DNA from: Enterococcus alishanensis
GTDB lineage: Bacteria > Bacillota > Bacilli > Lactobacillales > Enterococcaceae
Length of the DNA stretch: 64,000 bases
Reading direction: 5' to 3'
Assembly: GCF_019218635.1 (NCBI RefSeq)
Contig: NZ_JAHUZB010000003.1
Location: 124,001-188,000 of the forward strand
The position numbers and the translations under genes are program-made. The notes under the pieces were generated by a model, which had not been told where the DNA came from, made no database searches, and was given only the letters and a program-made list of their open reading frames with translations. Shown piece by piece: positions 1 through 8,183 of the stretch. Within the stretch, counting starts at the first letter, position 1; every line of letters starts with the position of its first letter.

Positions 1-2
1 TA

Positions 3-560
3 CCATTATTGATATTTGCAATTTTCATTCAAGTTAATATTTTTGTAGGAATTTTATCAGGATTTTTATCAATGATCTTCATATATGGATTAGGGTTTTA
101 TGATTTTAGGAGATATTATGCTTATTTTATTGTAAAAAAAGATGGAATAATCGTTTCAAAAGAAAAGGAGCTCCAACTATTCCCACTGATATCAATAATT
201 AAGGGTGGTTTAAAAATACGGAAAGAAGAAAAAATCCAATATAACGATATTAACTACATGAATATTTTTTTTGATAGTGATGGTTTTAAAGGATATGGGA
301 CTTCAATATCGTATCGGCCAAGACAACTTTATACAACCCGAGAAGTAATCATGTTACAGGTGTATTTAAAAACGAATAATGAGGTTATTAATCTTAATTT
401 GGATCAGATTTTTTACCCGGACTCCAAAGAAAGAAAACATATATTATATTTATTTAAGTTTTTTAATCAAAAGGGTATACCCATCATTGATGATCATAAA
501 ATTTTAAAAGCAATTAACGAAGGTCAGTCATTTATTGATTCCGCATATAAAAAGAATTGA
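3..560 (+). CDS. Membrane protein of unknown function, 5' end probably outside the window
   Basis: The reading frame is open to the left edge of the window, so the listed start is only the first in-frame codon; the first possible start is a TTG at 9, which has no visible ribosome site. The visible protein begins with one or two hydrophobic segments (about residues 2-31 counted from the TTG), followed by a hydrophilic, charged, probably beta-rich domain of about 150 residues with many Ile, Lys and Tyr. No family could be named. The overall shape (short membrane anchor then a PH-like domain) is a guess. It is followed by a clear terminator at 603-635, so it ends its transcription unit. Confidence 0.6.
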   Translation, partial: PLLIFAIFIQVNIFVGILSGFLSMIFIYGLGFYDFRRYYAYFIVKKDGIIVSKEKELQLFPLISIIKGGLKIRKEEKIQYNDINYMNIFFDSDGFKGYGTSISYRPRQLYTTREVIMLQVYLKTNNEVINLNLDQIFYPDSKERKHILYLFKFFNQKGIPIIDDHKILKAINEGQSFIDSAYKKN

Positions 561-602
561 TGAAAGTTTTTTGTTCCAATAATTTTGATTTTTAGACTTA
601 CT

Positions 603-635
603 TGCCTGTCAGTTGATAATCTGACAGGCATTTTT
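603..635 (+). terminator. Rho-independent terminator
   Basis: Perfect 10-bp stem TGCCTGTCAG / CTGACAGGCA with an 8-base loop, followed by TTTTT. It ends the gene that stops at 560. Confidence 0.9.
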
Positions 636-907
636 AATGCTATTTTTCAGAGCATAGGTAAAAAATACAAATGACTCTGAATAAAATTGATTTAGTTACT
701 ACATTTTCATACATAAAGAATGGTTATCTTCAATTTAACTACTATGTAAAAAGTTCGACAAATATTACCGTAAATAAGTACCGGCTTTTTTGATTTTTTA
801 TTAGGCACTCTTTATAGAATTCCTTGCTATCTAATAAATGCCATGTCCGAAAACGACCAGATATATGTTATGCTTTTGCTATAATTAAGTAGCAGAGGAG
901 AAAATTT
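636..907 (+). promoter_or_regulatory. Intergenic region with extended -10 promoter for the Ada/AlkA gene
   Basis: The gap between the first terminator and the alkylation-repair gene holds TATAAT at 880-885 preceded by TGC, that is an extended -10 box. No good -35 box lies 17 bases upstream, which fits an activator-dependent promoter such as one controlled by methylated Ada. AGAGGAG at 894-900 is the ribosome site for the ATG at 908. Nothing else was recognised. Confidence 0.5.
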
Positions 908-2362
908 ATGGAAATACATGATAGTGGATTATATGCTGCTTTTAAAGCAAAAGATAACCGTTTTGATGGTCGATTTTTTGTGGGTATCTCTTCAACTGGG
1001 ATATATTGCCGTCCAATTTGTAAAGCGAAACAAGCAAAAGAAGAAAATTGTACTTTTTTTCAATCGGCAGCTGAAGCAGAACAAGCTGGATTCCGTCCAT
1101 GTCTGCTTTGTCGTCCCGAACTGGCACCGGGGAAATCCGTTGCTGATGCAAACGTGAATTTAAGTTATCGTGCTGCTAAATTGTTAGAAGAAACCTGTAC
1201 CTATAAATTAAGTATTCAGGAACTTGCTGAACAGTTAGGCTATACAGATAGACATTTGCGCCGTGTATTTACAGCTGAATATAATGTGTCACCTGTCCAG
1301 TATCTTCAAACGTGTCGACTACATCTTGCAAAACAATTACTCACGGATACGAATCTAACTGTGCTTGAAATTGCAATGGCAGCTGGTTTTGGAAGTTTAA
1401 GACGTTTCAATGCTGTTTTTAAAGAGCAATATCGTTTAACTCCTACACAACTACGAAAAAAAGTTATCACAAAACCTACTGTTGATGAGATTACATTGTC
1501 CTTGAGTTATCGACCTCCTTATCGTTGGAATGAGATCCTCACTTTTTTAAAGAGTCGAGCGATCGAAGGTGTTGAAGCGGTCATTGATGATAAATATATG
1601 CGGACTGTCCGATTAAAAAATATTAAGAACGAAAAAATTGAGGGTTGGATTAAGGTATCTCATAATGAGGAAAAAGAATCATTGAATTTAACAGTGAGTC
1701 ATTCTTTACTGTCTGTACTCCCGCAAGTTTTAGCACGGACAAAAAAGATGTTCGATATTTATTGCAATCCTGAAATTATTTATCAAGCATTAAAACCAAT
1801 GAACAAAATCATCAAAGATTCTTGCGTACTTGGAACACGATTACCTGGTTGCTTTGACTCCTTTGAAATGTCGGTACGGGCAATTTTAGGGCAACTAATT
1901 ACTGTGAAAGCTGCAGGTACAATTGCGGCACGCATTGCTAAGACTTACGGACATGAAATACAAACAGGAATTAATGGGCTTACTCATACATTTCCGTCAT
2001 CAGAGGATATTATAGCGTTAGAAAATATTGAAGAATCTTTCGGAGTTCTCGGTGTTACTTCTGCAAAATCAAGGACAATCCTTCAGTTGGCAGAACTTGT
2101 ACAAACAGCTGAATTAAATCTAGATTTTTGCGTCAATCCAGAAACGGAAATGAAGAAATTACTTGCTATTACCGGTATCGGAAATTGGACAGCTCAATAC
2201 ATCGCTATGCGTGCGATGGAATGGACAGATTCTTTTCTTGAAACTGATGCTGGTGTAAAGAAAGCTTTAAGTGGCTATTCTGCAAAAGAAATGTTGTCTA
2301 TTGCGGAAGAATGGCGACCCTGGCGCAGTTATGCTGTGATCAATTTGTGGCAGACATTATAA
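908..2362 (+). CDS. Bifunctional Ada-type transcriptional activator / AlkA-type 3-methyladenine DNA glycosylase
   Basis: A three-part fusion of 484 residues. Residues 1-75 are the Ada zinc domain with Cys34, Cys38, Cys65 and Cys68, which takes a methyl group from DNA phosphotriesters. Residues 80-185 are an AraC-type double helix-turn-helix. Residues 190-484 are the AlkA domain with the helix-hairpin-helix motif ITGIGNWTAQY and the catalytic Asp near residue 447 in ETDAGVKKAL. Such proteins sense methylation damage, switch on repair genes and excise 3-methyladenine. The stop is 10 bases before the methyltransferase ATG, so the two form an operon. Domain assignments are established for the families; self-activation is inferred from the weak -35 box upstream. 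Confidence 0.92.
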   Translation: MEIHDSGLYAAFKAKDNRFDGRFFVGISSTGIYCRPICKAKQAKEENCTFFQSAAEAEQAGFRPCLLCRPELAPGKSVADANVNLSYRAAKLLEETCTYKLSIQELAEQLGYTDRHLRRVFTAEYNVSPVQYLQTCRLHLAKQLLTDTNLTVLEIAMAAGFGSLRRFNAVFKEQYRLTPTQLRKKVITKPTVDEITLSLSYRPPYRWNEILTFLKSRAIEGVEAVIDDKYMRTVRLKNIKNEKIEGWIKVSHNEEKESLNLTVSHSLLSVLPQVLARTKKMFDIYCNPEIIYQALKPMNKIIKDSCVLGTRLPGCFDSFEMSVRAILGQLITVKAAGTIAARIAKTYGHEIQTGINGLTHTFPSSEDIIALENIEESFGVLGVTSAKSRTILQLAELVQTAELNLDFCVNPETEMKKLLAITGIGNWTAQYIAMRAMEWTDSFLETDAGVKKALSGYSAKEMLSIAEEWRPWRSYAVINLWQTL

Positions 2363-2372
2363 GGAGGTTTTT

Positions 2373-2918
2373 ATGTACTATTCGACAATTTATCCATCAC
2401 CTATTGGCAATATTACTCTTGCTTGTGATGGCAATGGAAAAAATCTCGTTGGTCTATGGATGGACGGACAAAAATACTACGGTGATACAATCCCTGAAGC
2501 TATGATACCAAATGATGATATTTCACTATTTAATAGGACAAAAGACTGGTTAGGCCAATACTTTAGTGGTGATAAACCTAAAATTTCAAAATTACCGTTA
2601 GAACCTATCGGTAGTGAATTTCGACAAGGAGTCTGGCAAATTCTGCGTGAGATTCCTTATGGCGAAGTCATTACATATGGCGATATTGCAACTATAATGG
2701 CGGCGAAATGTGGAAGAAAAACAATGTCAGCTCAAGCTGTCGGCGGTGCGGTAGGACACAACCCCATTTCAATAATTATCCCTTGCCATCGTGTAGTTGG
2801 TACAAACGGAAGTTTAACGGGTTTTTCTGGTGGGATCAAAACAAAAATAAAGCTGTTGGAACATGAAGGGGTAGACTTATCAAAAATGTTTATTCCCAAA
2901 AAAGGTACAGCCCTTTAG
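2373..2918 (+). CDS. ogt: Methylated-DNA--[protein]-cysteine S-methyltransferase (first copy)
   Basis: Suicide repair enzyme of 181 residues that transfers the alkyl group from O6-alkylguanine (and O4-alkylthymine) to its own cysteine. The signature PCHRVVG with acceptor Cys138 is present, as are YGEVITYGDIA (DNA-binding helix) and the C-terminal glycine-rich stretch with LLEHEGV. The ATG is preceded by AAGGAGG at a 6-base distance and follows the Ada/AlkA stop by 10 bases. This gene and the next one share the C-terminal block (both end in KGTAL), so they are paralogues. Confidence 0.95.
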   Translation: MYYSTIYPSPIGNITLACDGNGKNLVGLWMDGQKYYGDTIPEAMIPNDDISLFNRTKDWLGQYFSGDKPKISKLPLEPIGSEFRQGVWQILREIPYGEVITYGDIATIMAAKCGRKTMSAQAVGGAVGHNPISIIIPCHRVVGTNGSLTGFSGGIKTKIKLLEHEGVDLSKMFIPKKGTAL

Positions 2919-3127
2919 TAGTCTCGTATTTATCGGAGGATCACTTATAATTTAATTCCCGATCAACGAAAAATCATTTTGCAGGGTTGGTATATGAAAA
3001 AAATAATTTTAATCGGATTGTCCGGTTTCATTTATTCAGTTCATGATTATTTTATAACCAAATTTGCTTTAAATTGACCATATATGTAAACACGTAAAAG
3101 GACAAAACTTAAAATGGAGGAGAAAAA
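2919..3127. other. Spacer between the two methyltransferase genes
   Basis: About 209 bases with no supported gene. It carries a second SD-like GGAGGATC at 2936 with no ATG after it and an unsupported 34-codon frame at 2994-3098. AATGGAGGAG at 3113-3122 is the ribosome site of the next gene. It may be debris from the duplication that made the tandem pair. No terminator is visible, so read-through from the first copy is possible. Confidence 0.4.
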
Positions 3128-3667
3128 ATGCACTATTATACTTATTATAATAGCCCGTTAGGAAAGATATTGTTGGTTTCTGATGGAGTCGCGTTAATTA
3201 CTTCAAAATTAGAATGTCACAGATTTTATGATAAGTTTAGCCAAGAGGCAACTAAAGAAAAAGATGATTTAAAGGTTTTCGAAGAAACTAAAACGTGGTT
3301 AAATAGATATTTTGCAGGAGAAAACCCTAGTATTAAAGAAATAAAGCTAAAACCAGTTGGAAGTCACTTCCGACAAGTTATTTGGAAAATGCTTTGTAAT
3401 ATAGCTTACGGTGAGACAGTTACATATGGTGAACTTGCAAGACAGGCCGCTATTCAGCTTGATAAAGATACGATGTCTGCGCAAGCCGTTGGTGGAGCGG
3501 TGGGACATAATCCAATTTCAATAATTATCCCGTGTCATCGAGTGATTGGCTGTGACGGAAATTTAACAGGGTATGGCGGAGGGTTAAAAAATAAAATCCA
3601 TCTCTTGAAATTAGAAGGGGTAGATACATCCGAGTTCAAAATACCAACTAAAGGCACAGCCCTATAA
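3128..3667 (+). CDS. Methylated-DNA--[protein]-cysteine S-methyltransferase (second, diverged copy)
   Basis: A 179-residue paralogue of the preceding gene. The active-site motif PCHRVIG (acceptor Cys136), the recognition-helix region YGETVTYGELA and the C-terminal LLKLEGVD block are intact, so it should be active. The N-terminal domain has drifted most, and the copy has a lower-complexity, more AT-rich start. ATG follows GGAGGAGAAAAA. Two adjacent and both intact Ogt-type genes suggest different substrate ranges or dosage; which is unknown. Confidence 0.93.
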   Translation: MHYYTYYNSPLGKILLVSDGVALITSKLECHRFYDKFSQEATKEKDDLKVFEETKTWLNRYFAGENPSIKEIKLKPVGSHFRQVIWKMLCNIAYGETVTYGELARQAAIQLDKDTMSAQAVGGAVGHNPISIIIPCHRVIGCDGNLTGYGGGLKNKIHLLKLEGVDTSEFKIPTKGTAL

Positions 3668-3692
3668 AATAAATATTTAGCGAGGTAAAACT

Positions 3693-4520
3693 ATGGATAT
3701 GGAGAAACAAAGAAAACAAGCTAGAATATTTTCAGAAATGCATAAAAATGGGGAAATGTTTATTTTGCCTAACGTCTGGAATGTTGGTAGTGCAGTTGTT
3801 TTTGAAAAAGAAGGATTTCAGGCTGTTGCAACGTCTAGTGCTGGAGTCGCATACGATTTAGGTTATTCAGATGGGGAAGACATTTCATTTGAAGACCTAC
3901 TAGAAGTTGTGAATAAGATATCTAATCGCATAGATGTACCTCTTTCAGTAGATTTTGAACGGGGATATGGAGAAACAAAAGTAGTGGTAAAAGAAAATGC
4001 CAAAAAATTAGTTCAAGCTGGAGCCGTTGGTTTCAATATTGAGGATGGTATGCCTGACGGAACATTGTCCTCCTTAGAATTACAGCTTGAAAAGATTGAA
4101 GGGCTAGTGGAATTAAAACAAGAGCTGGAGATTGATTTTGTTATAAATGCTCGAACTTGTGCCTACTGGTTACAGGTGGCAGATGAAGAGAAAAGGTTAG
4201 AGATTGCGATTGAACGAGGAAATGCATTTTCAAAAGCTGGAGCAGACTGTATTTTTATCCCTGGTGCTTTAAGTAAACAGGTGGTGAAAAATATTTTAAC
4301 AGAAATATCTGCCCCACTTAACATTATTTTGAATAATCAGTTTCATGACCTCAATGAATTAAAAAAAATGGGTGTACAAAGAATAAGTTTAGGTTCTTCT
4401 CCAGTTAGATATATATATAATGAGACTATTGAGCTAGCTGAAAAGATTAAAAAGAATGATTTCGATGAGTTGCTTAAAAATCCTTTTTCATACGAAATCG
4501 CAAACGAGTATTTTAAATAG
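3693..4520 (+). CDS. Isocitrate lyase / PEP mutase superfamily protein
   Basis: A 275-residue (beta/alpha)8 enzyme of the PEP-mutase-like group. Visible family landmarks are the N-terminal LPNVWNVGSA, the metal-site region SVDFERGYGE, GFNIEDG, and VINARTC followed by a Glu/Arg-rich helix. Members cleave or rearrange C-C or P-C bonds next to a carboxylate, but this subgroup has no assigned substrate. It starts 25 bases after the second methyltransferase, with GCGAGGTAAAACT as ribosome site, so it probably belongs to the alkylation-repair operon. Its role there is unknown; detoxifying an alkylating metabolite is one idea. Confidence 0.85.
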   Translation: MDMEKQRKQARIFSEMHKNGEMFILPNVWNVGSAVVFEKEGFQAVATSSAGVAYDLGYSDGEDISFEDLLEVVNKISNRIDVPLSVDFERGYGETKVVVKENAKKLVQAGAVGFNIEDGMPDGTLSSLELQLEKIEGLVELKQELEIDFVINARTCAYWLQVADEEKRLEIAIERGNAFSKAGADCIFIPGALSKQVVKNILTEISAPLNIILNNQFHDLNELKKMGVQRISLGSSPVRYIYNETIELAEKIKKNDFDELLKNPFSYEIANEYFK

Positions 4521-4834
4521 ATAAATCAATCTTAATTTGTATACTAAGAATTCTATTTGGAATAAATCGTCTTTTATCTAAAAATAGATGCTTTCCAAAA
4601 TTTATTTAAAAATGAAAGAGACATAAGCAATTTGTGCTTTTCGCTCCTAAAAAATGGTGTCAATTGCAAAAATGACAAATTTTGAGGAGAGTTACTCAAA
4701 TTGTGTTTTTTCAAGTAAAATCAGCCAAACTTTATGGTAATTTAATATGACTATTATATAAAAATGGTTATGATTGGACGTAAAAAATATTTAGGCGTAT
4801 CATAAAATTATAAATAAAGAAAGCGGTGTTTATT
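4521..4834. other. Intergenic region with a possible promoter
   Basis: AT-rich stretch with no gene. A possible promoter is TTGGAC (4774-4779), an 18-base spacer and TATCAT (4798-4803), reading towards the small gene at 4835. No convincing terminator was found for the upstream operon. Confidence 0.35.
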
Positions 4835-5092
4835 ATGGCAGATTACGAAAAAAAAGAAGAAAATGTGTTGAATAATATTGCTGATACAGTAGTTAGATTA
4901 GATGGTGAATTGGATAAACTTAATTCACTTAATGAAGACACTACTAAGAAACATGAATTTAAGAAATGGTATGCAGAAAAAAAAGCAATTCATGAAATTA
5001 AACATATTTTACACGAAGTTGGAAAATATGCTAAATATGATGATGATGAAATGAAAAAAATTGATGATTACTTCACTAATTTTGAAGGATAG
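4835..5092 (+). CDS. Small charged helical protein of unknown function
   Basis: An 85-residue soluble protein beginning MADYEKKEEN, very rich in Lys, Glu and Asp, predicted as two or three amphipathic helices with no Cys. An in-frame GTG nine bases upstream is possible, but ATG at 4835 is preferred because of its distance from the weak purine stretch AAAGCGGTG. It has its own promoter-like sequence and terminator (5123-5156), so it is probably a monocistronic gene. No family could be named; its size and composition resemble stress-associated small proteins of lactic acid bacteria, which is only an impression. Confidence 0.65.
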   Translation: MADYEKKEENVLNNIADTVVRLDGELDKLNSLNEDTTKKHEFKKWYAEKKAIHEIKHILHEVGKYAKYDDDEMKKIDDYFTNFEG

Positions 5093-5122
5093 AATTTCAA
5101 CACACAAATAAAATCATTCAGT

Positions 5123-5157
5123 AAGATCAAAAACCGAAAAAGTTTTTGATCTTTTTT
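5123..5157 (+). terminator. Rho-independent terminator
   Basis: Stem AAGATCAAAAAC (5123-5134) pairs fully with GTTTTTGATCTT (5142-5153), followed by a T-run. Confidence 0.9.
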
Positions 5158-5187
5158 GTTTTCGTTTTATATGTTTCTCTTAGATAA

Positions 5188-5331
5188 ATAGCGCAGTTCC
5201 ATGAAAATGATCAAATATATCTAGATCAGGCTATTAAGAATCAAGGTTTATCGATTGCTTTCAAAGATATTTACACAAGCGATATCGAAGAGATTAAAGC
5301 CAAAATTGTTCGATCTTTTGAAAAAGTTTGA
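5188..5331 (+). pseudogene. Possible C-terminal gene fragment
   Basis: An open stretch of 47 codons begins right after an in-frame stop and has no start codon or ribosome site. It encodes a protein-like sequence (for example YLDQAIKNQG and IEEIKAKIVRSFEKV) with normal amino-acid balance, as expected for the 3' end of a deleted gene. The parent family was not recognised. It could also be chance. Confidence 0.3.
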
Positions 5332-5654
5332 TGGCAACTGTTTACGACAGTGATTATCGGTTTTTTTTAACGCTATTCACCTCATAAGTGTTTATTCAAT
5401 ATAACGTTTATCAAAAGTCAAGGATATCCTAAAAGATTAATATCATTGGATCAATATTAATATATGATAGGTTCTTTTCATACTTTTCTCACTTTTAACT
5501 TGTAAGTGACAGTGACAGCTGTTAAGGTAGGAAAGTAGTAAAGTTTCATTGTGAATGCAGGTCATCATTAAATAATTATTTTAATGCTTCTTTCTTACAC
5601 TTTAAGATTCTATTGCAAATAAACACTTAGATGTGTAACTGGAGGTAATTATAT
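5332..5654 (+). promoter_or_regulatory. Upstream region and probable long 5' leader of the cold-shock gene
   Basis: Some 320 bases without a gene in front of the cold-shock gene. Long structured leaders that switch folding with temperature are established for csp mRNAs; a long leader here is inferred from the position and from small repeats such as GTGACAGTGACAGCTG around 5507-5522. The ribosome site ACTGGAGGT at 5639-5647 is strong. No -10/-35 pair stood out. Confidence 0.35.
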
Positions 5655-5855
5655 ATGAATAAAGGTACTGTAAAATGGTTTAACGCTGATAAGGGTTTTG
5701 GATTTATTACTGGTGAAGATGGCAATGATTTATTCGCTCATTTCTCAGCAATCCAAGATCAAGGCTTTAAAACTTTAGTAGAAGGTCAATCGGTTTCTTT
5801 CGACATTGAAGAAGGACAACGTGGACTTCAAGCAACAAATATCATTAAAGACTAA
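5655..5855 (+). CDS. csp: Cold-shock protein (CspA family)
   Basis: A 66-residue single OB-fold nucleic-acid chaperone. RNP1 is KGFGFI (residues 13-18) and RNP2 is LFAHF in place of the more common VFVHF; the aromatic surface residues Trp8, Phe15, Phe17 and Phe29 are kept. It binds single-stranded RNA or DNA and melts secondary structure at low temperature. The start is fixed by GGAGGT seven bases upstream. A terminator at 5865-5893 separates it from the next small gene, although partial read-through is possible. Confidence 0.95.
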   Translation: MNKGTVKWFNADKGFGFITGEDGNDLFAHFSAIQDQGFKTLVEGQSVSFDIEEGQRGLQATNIIKD

Positions 5856-5864
5856 TTTTTCGGT

Positions 5865-5893
5865 GGAGACCCACAGCGGTCTTCTTTTTTTTT
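5865..5893 (+). terminator. Rho-independent terminator after csp
   Basis: GGAGACC / GGTCTTC hairpin (with one G-T pair) and a 6-base loop, followed by nine T. Confidence 0.85.
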
Positions 5894-5914
5894 AAATGAA
5901 GGAGGAAAATAATC

Positions 5915-6148
5915 ATGGCACAAAGTTTTGGTATTTCGACACCCGTTCCCTCTGCTTTAGGGGAAAAATTTTATATTGGTGAAATTGTTTTGAGTGTGGA
6001 CGGAAATAAATCTGAGAAGGTTGTTATTGAACGTTTATTGACTAATTCAGCGATTGTTATTTTTGATCGCACTGGTGGTAACGACTATGAACAACTAACT
6101 AATAAAACAGTCATCAGTTATTCTAAACTTCAAAAAATTGAAGATTAA
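5915..6148 (+). CDS. Small protein of unknown function downstream of csp
   Basis: A 77-residue protein, MAQSFGISTPVPSALGEKF at the start, then a beta-rich, Val/Ile-rich part. It lacks a signal peptide, Cys residues and membrane segments. ATG follows GGAGGAAAATAATC. Its own strong terminator is at 6173-6233. The close position behind csp suggests cold or stress expression, but no function can be read from the sequence. Confidence 0.75.
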   Translation: MAQSFGISTPVPSALGEKFYIGEIVLSVDGNKSEKVVIERLLTNSAIVIFDRTGGNDYEQLTNKTVISYSKLQKIED

Positions 6149-6172
6149 GCTGAGCTAACCTCACGGATAGTT

Positions 6173-6233
6173 AAATCGACAGTTATTATGTAGAAATGCT
6201 ACGGCTTTCTCTATAATAGCTGTCGATTTTTTT
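6173..6233 (+). terminator. Long-stem Rho-independent terminator
   Basis: A 17-bp stem, AAATCGACAGTTATTAT (6173-6189) with ATAATAGCTGTCGATTT (6213-6229), broken only by one G-T pair, then seven T. The long loop contains a small hairpin (GTAG/CTAC). Confidence 0.9.
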
Positions 6234-6255
6234 GTCTTCTTTATCATAAAGATTA

Positions 6256-6627
6256 TTAATCATTTTTATAAGGACGATAAGTCTGATGTTTGGCTTCAAA
6301 CTCACTGAGCTTAATTATTTTATCTGTTGAAAATTCGATAATTGAAACCCCTTCAAAAGTATACTCCCTTTCTTCCTTAGCATGAAAAAACCATTCAGCA
6401 ACGAAAATATCCTGGTGCTACTTCCAAGATCCGATAGATTTTCCATTCCAACACAGTTTGTTTTTTTAACATATCCGCAATCCATCGTTTTATTTCTGAT
6501 AAGCCCATATAAATCGGACCATAGCATTCTCTGTAGATAATTTCTTCATGGAAATAATCTGTCAACTGCGAAAAATCCTGAGTAATCCAGCAATTAAATA
6601 ATTTTGGACAGTTTGCTGATGAGTCAT
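6256..6627 (-). pseudogene. Frameshifted NTF2/SnoaL-like gene
   Basis: Read on the minus strand, three overlapping frames together give one NTF2-like protein of about 122 residues: MTHQQTVQNYLI, then a shift to ITQDFSQLTDYFHEEIIYRE and GPIYMGLSEIKRWIADML, then a second shift to DIFVAEWFFHAKEERE and ending FEAKHQTYRPYKND. Two frameshifts (near 6585 and 6410) destroy the gene. The family is a small cone-shaped fold often annotated as nuclear transport factor 2 family protein. It may be a real pseudogene or, less likely, sequencing error at two places. Confidence 0.85.
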
Positions 6628-7011
6628 TTTAAAAATCTCTTTTCGATAGGACTTAGTTTAAATTTTTACCGTGAATCGAATCTAATATAAATCGGAATTT
6701 TTATTAAATATTTCAATTAATTAGGTATAATAAAAATGAGTTTGTAGCTATAAAAATGTGTAAATGATTGGGGTCGAACAAGTAGGAAGGGAAAGAAATT
6801 AAAATTGGAGTTAGATTTTTGATAGAGATTAAAAAACCGCATTATTCCTTCTTACAGTGATTAAAAAAGATATTTTTAGTAGCTAATTTACTAGTTACAC
6901 AACAAGCAGATAGTTTGGAAAAAAATCAGAGAAGTGCTATGAGTTGATGTGGAAGTGGACCTCAGAATTATAGGTGGCGGAATAAAAGAGAAATCAGATA
7001 GGATGATAAGA
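6628..7011. other. Intergenic region
   Basis: No gene of its own. It contains TATAAT at 6726-6731 (no clear -35 box) reading to the right, and an in-frame GTG at 6949 that could extend the Nudix gene by 21 residues but has no ribosome site. Confidence 0.4.
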
Positions 7012-7629
7012 ATGACAACTAGATGGTTAGATTGGGCGCAAAAATTACAAGCGATTGCACAGGCAGGACTGACTTACTCGAAAGATAAATATGATATTGA
7101 ACGGTTTCAAGCAATTCGTGAAATCAGCATCGATATGATGACACAACAAACAGATTTAGAGCAATCAAAAATCAAAAATTTATTTGCTAATGAATCTGGT
7201 TATGCTACACCAAAAATTGATATTCGAGCTGTTATCTTTCGTGATAATAAATTATTGATGGTTAAAGAAGAAACCGATGGATCTTGGGCATTACCAGGCG
7301 GCTGGGGGGACATTGGTTTGTCACCTAGTGAAGTCGCAGTGAAGGAAGTAAAAGAAGAATCTGGTTACGAAGTCAGAGCGACTAAATTTTTAGCATTGAT
7401 GGACAAAAATAAACATGCTCACCCTGAATCAGCTTATTATGTCTATAAAGCCTTTATCCAATGTGAAATTATTGGAGGAGAGCCAGTAGCTGGGATGGAA
7501 ACTTTAGCAGTCGGTTTTTTTGATGAAGCACATTTGCCAACGCTATCGACAGAAAGAAATACTGAAGGACAGATTAAGACTATTTTTGAATACTTAAAAG
7601 ATGAAAGTAAACCAACTAGTTTTGATTGA
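7012..7629 (+). CDS. Nudix hydrolase with N-terminal NUDIX_N domain
   Basis: A 205-residue hydrolase of nucleoside-diphosphate-linked compounds, possibly ADP-ribose. Residues 1-55 match the helical N-terminal domain (WLDWAQKLQAIAQAGL) seen in one Nudix subgroup. The Nudix box is present with GGWGDIGLSPSE and KEVKEESG; the first Arg of REUXEE is Lys, as in other members of this subgroup as far as I recall. ATG at 7012 is preferred over the upstream GTG at 6949 because AGGATGATAAG lies just before it and the family domain starts at WLDW. It appears to be monocistronic, with a weak terminator following. Confidence 0.88.
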   Translation: MTTRWLDWAQKLQAIAQAGLTYSKDKYDIERFQAIREISIDMMTQQTDLEQSKIKNLFANESGYATPKIDIRAVIFRDNKLLMVKEETDGSWALPGGWGDIGLSPSEVAVKEVKEESGYEVRATKFLALMDKNKHAHPESAYYVYKAFIQCEIIGGEPVAGMETLAVGFFDEAHLPTLSTERNTEGQIKTIFEYLKDESKPTSFD

Positions 7630-7643
7630 TACTGACACGTAAA

Positions 7644-7700
7644 AAAGCAGTCGAAGGACGGCTTTTTCTCTTTTTCTCTTTTTCTCTTCTTCTCTTCTAA
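7644..7700 (+). terminator. Terminator and CTCTTTTT simple repeat
   Basis: A hairpin AAAGC(A)GTC / GAC(G)GCTTT at 7644-7665 with one A-G mismatch runs into T-rich sequence. The T-tract continues as a tandem TTTTTCTC-type repeat to about 7700, which could vary in length by slippage. Confidence 0.6.
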
Positions 7701-7745
7701 CGGTTCAAAAAAACTGTTTCTGTAGGTTTTTTCTAGTAGGAAGTC

Positions 7746-8045
7746 TTAAAACCACAACGGTAACATCATTGCGCTCAAGGCTACTCCTTTATACTTATTA
7801 GCATCAGAAGCGATTTGATAATATAAAGTCATTAGCGCTTTAGGACAATCATTTTTATGACCTAGGAAATATTTTGGAATATCGTAAGAAAGTCTAGCAG
7901 CAATCAATTTTGAATCACCAGATTTTTCTAGCTCTTTTGCTGAATCAAGTAGCATTTTTTGTATTTCAGGATATTTTTTCATTTCTTCATCACCATAAGC
8001 AACACTTAAGTTGTTCATCATCGCAGTAATTTTTTCTTCAGACAT
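7746..8045 (-). CDS. Probable bacteriocin immunity protein (enterocin A immunity family)
   Basis: A 99-residue basic-acidic helical protein starting MSEEKITAMM. Its pattern (NLSVAYGDEE, KYPEIQKMLLDSA, LIAARLSYDIPKYFLGHK, CPKALMTLYYQI, ending LPLWF) resembles the four-helix immunity proteins that protect lactic acid bacteria from pediocin-like class IIa bacteriocins. The start at 8045 is fixed by AAGGAGAT nine bases upstream; the ATG at 8054 overlaps that site. No bacteriocin precursor with a double-glycine leader is visible next to it, so it is an orphan immunity gene if the assignment is right. The mannose-family PTS later in the window is of the type such bacteriocins use as receptor. Confidence 0.55.
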   Translation of the reverse strand: MSEEKITAMMNNLSVAYGDEEMKKYPEIQKMLLDSAKELEKSGDSKLIAARLSYDIPKYFLGHKNDCPKALMTLYYQIASDANKYKGVALSAMMLPLWF

Positions 8046-8183
8046 ACAAATCATCTCCTTGGTATTAGCCTACGCTTGATAAAAATAAATACAATAGAGC
8101 TTGACGAATGTGACAAAAGCGTTAGATTTTTTGTTGCAAAAACAGTTGTTGCTATTACAATAAAATTAATAGGAGGGATTGAT

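Noticed and set aside
2994-3098. 34-codon ORF between the two methyltransferases
   Set aside because: No convincing ribosome site, and its product has no recognisable feature beyond a weak hydrophobic start.
6315-6527. 70-residue minus-strand ORF as a real gene
   Set aside because: It is a mixed-frame piece of the frameshifted NTF2-like gene; the conserved residues lie in other frames.
7663-7700. CTCTTTTT repeats as a CRISPR-like or phase-variation array
   Set aside because: It is a short pyrimidine tract outside any coding region; there are no spacers and no promoter spacing affected.
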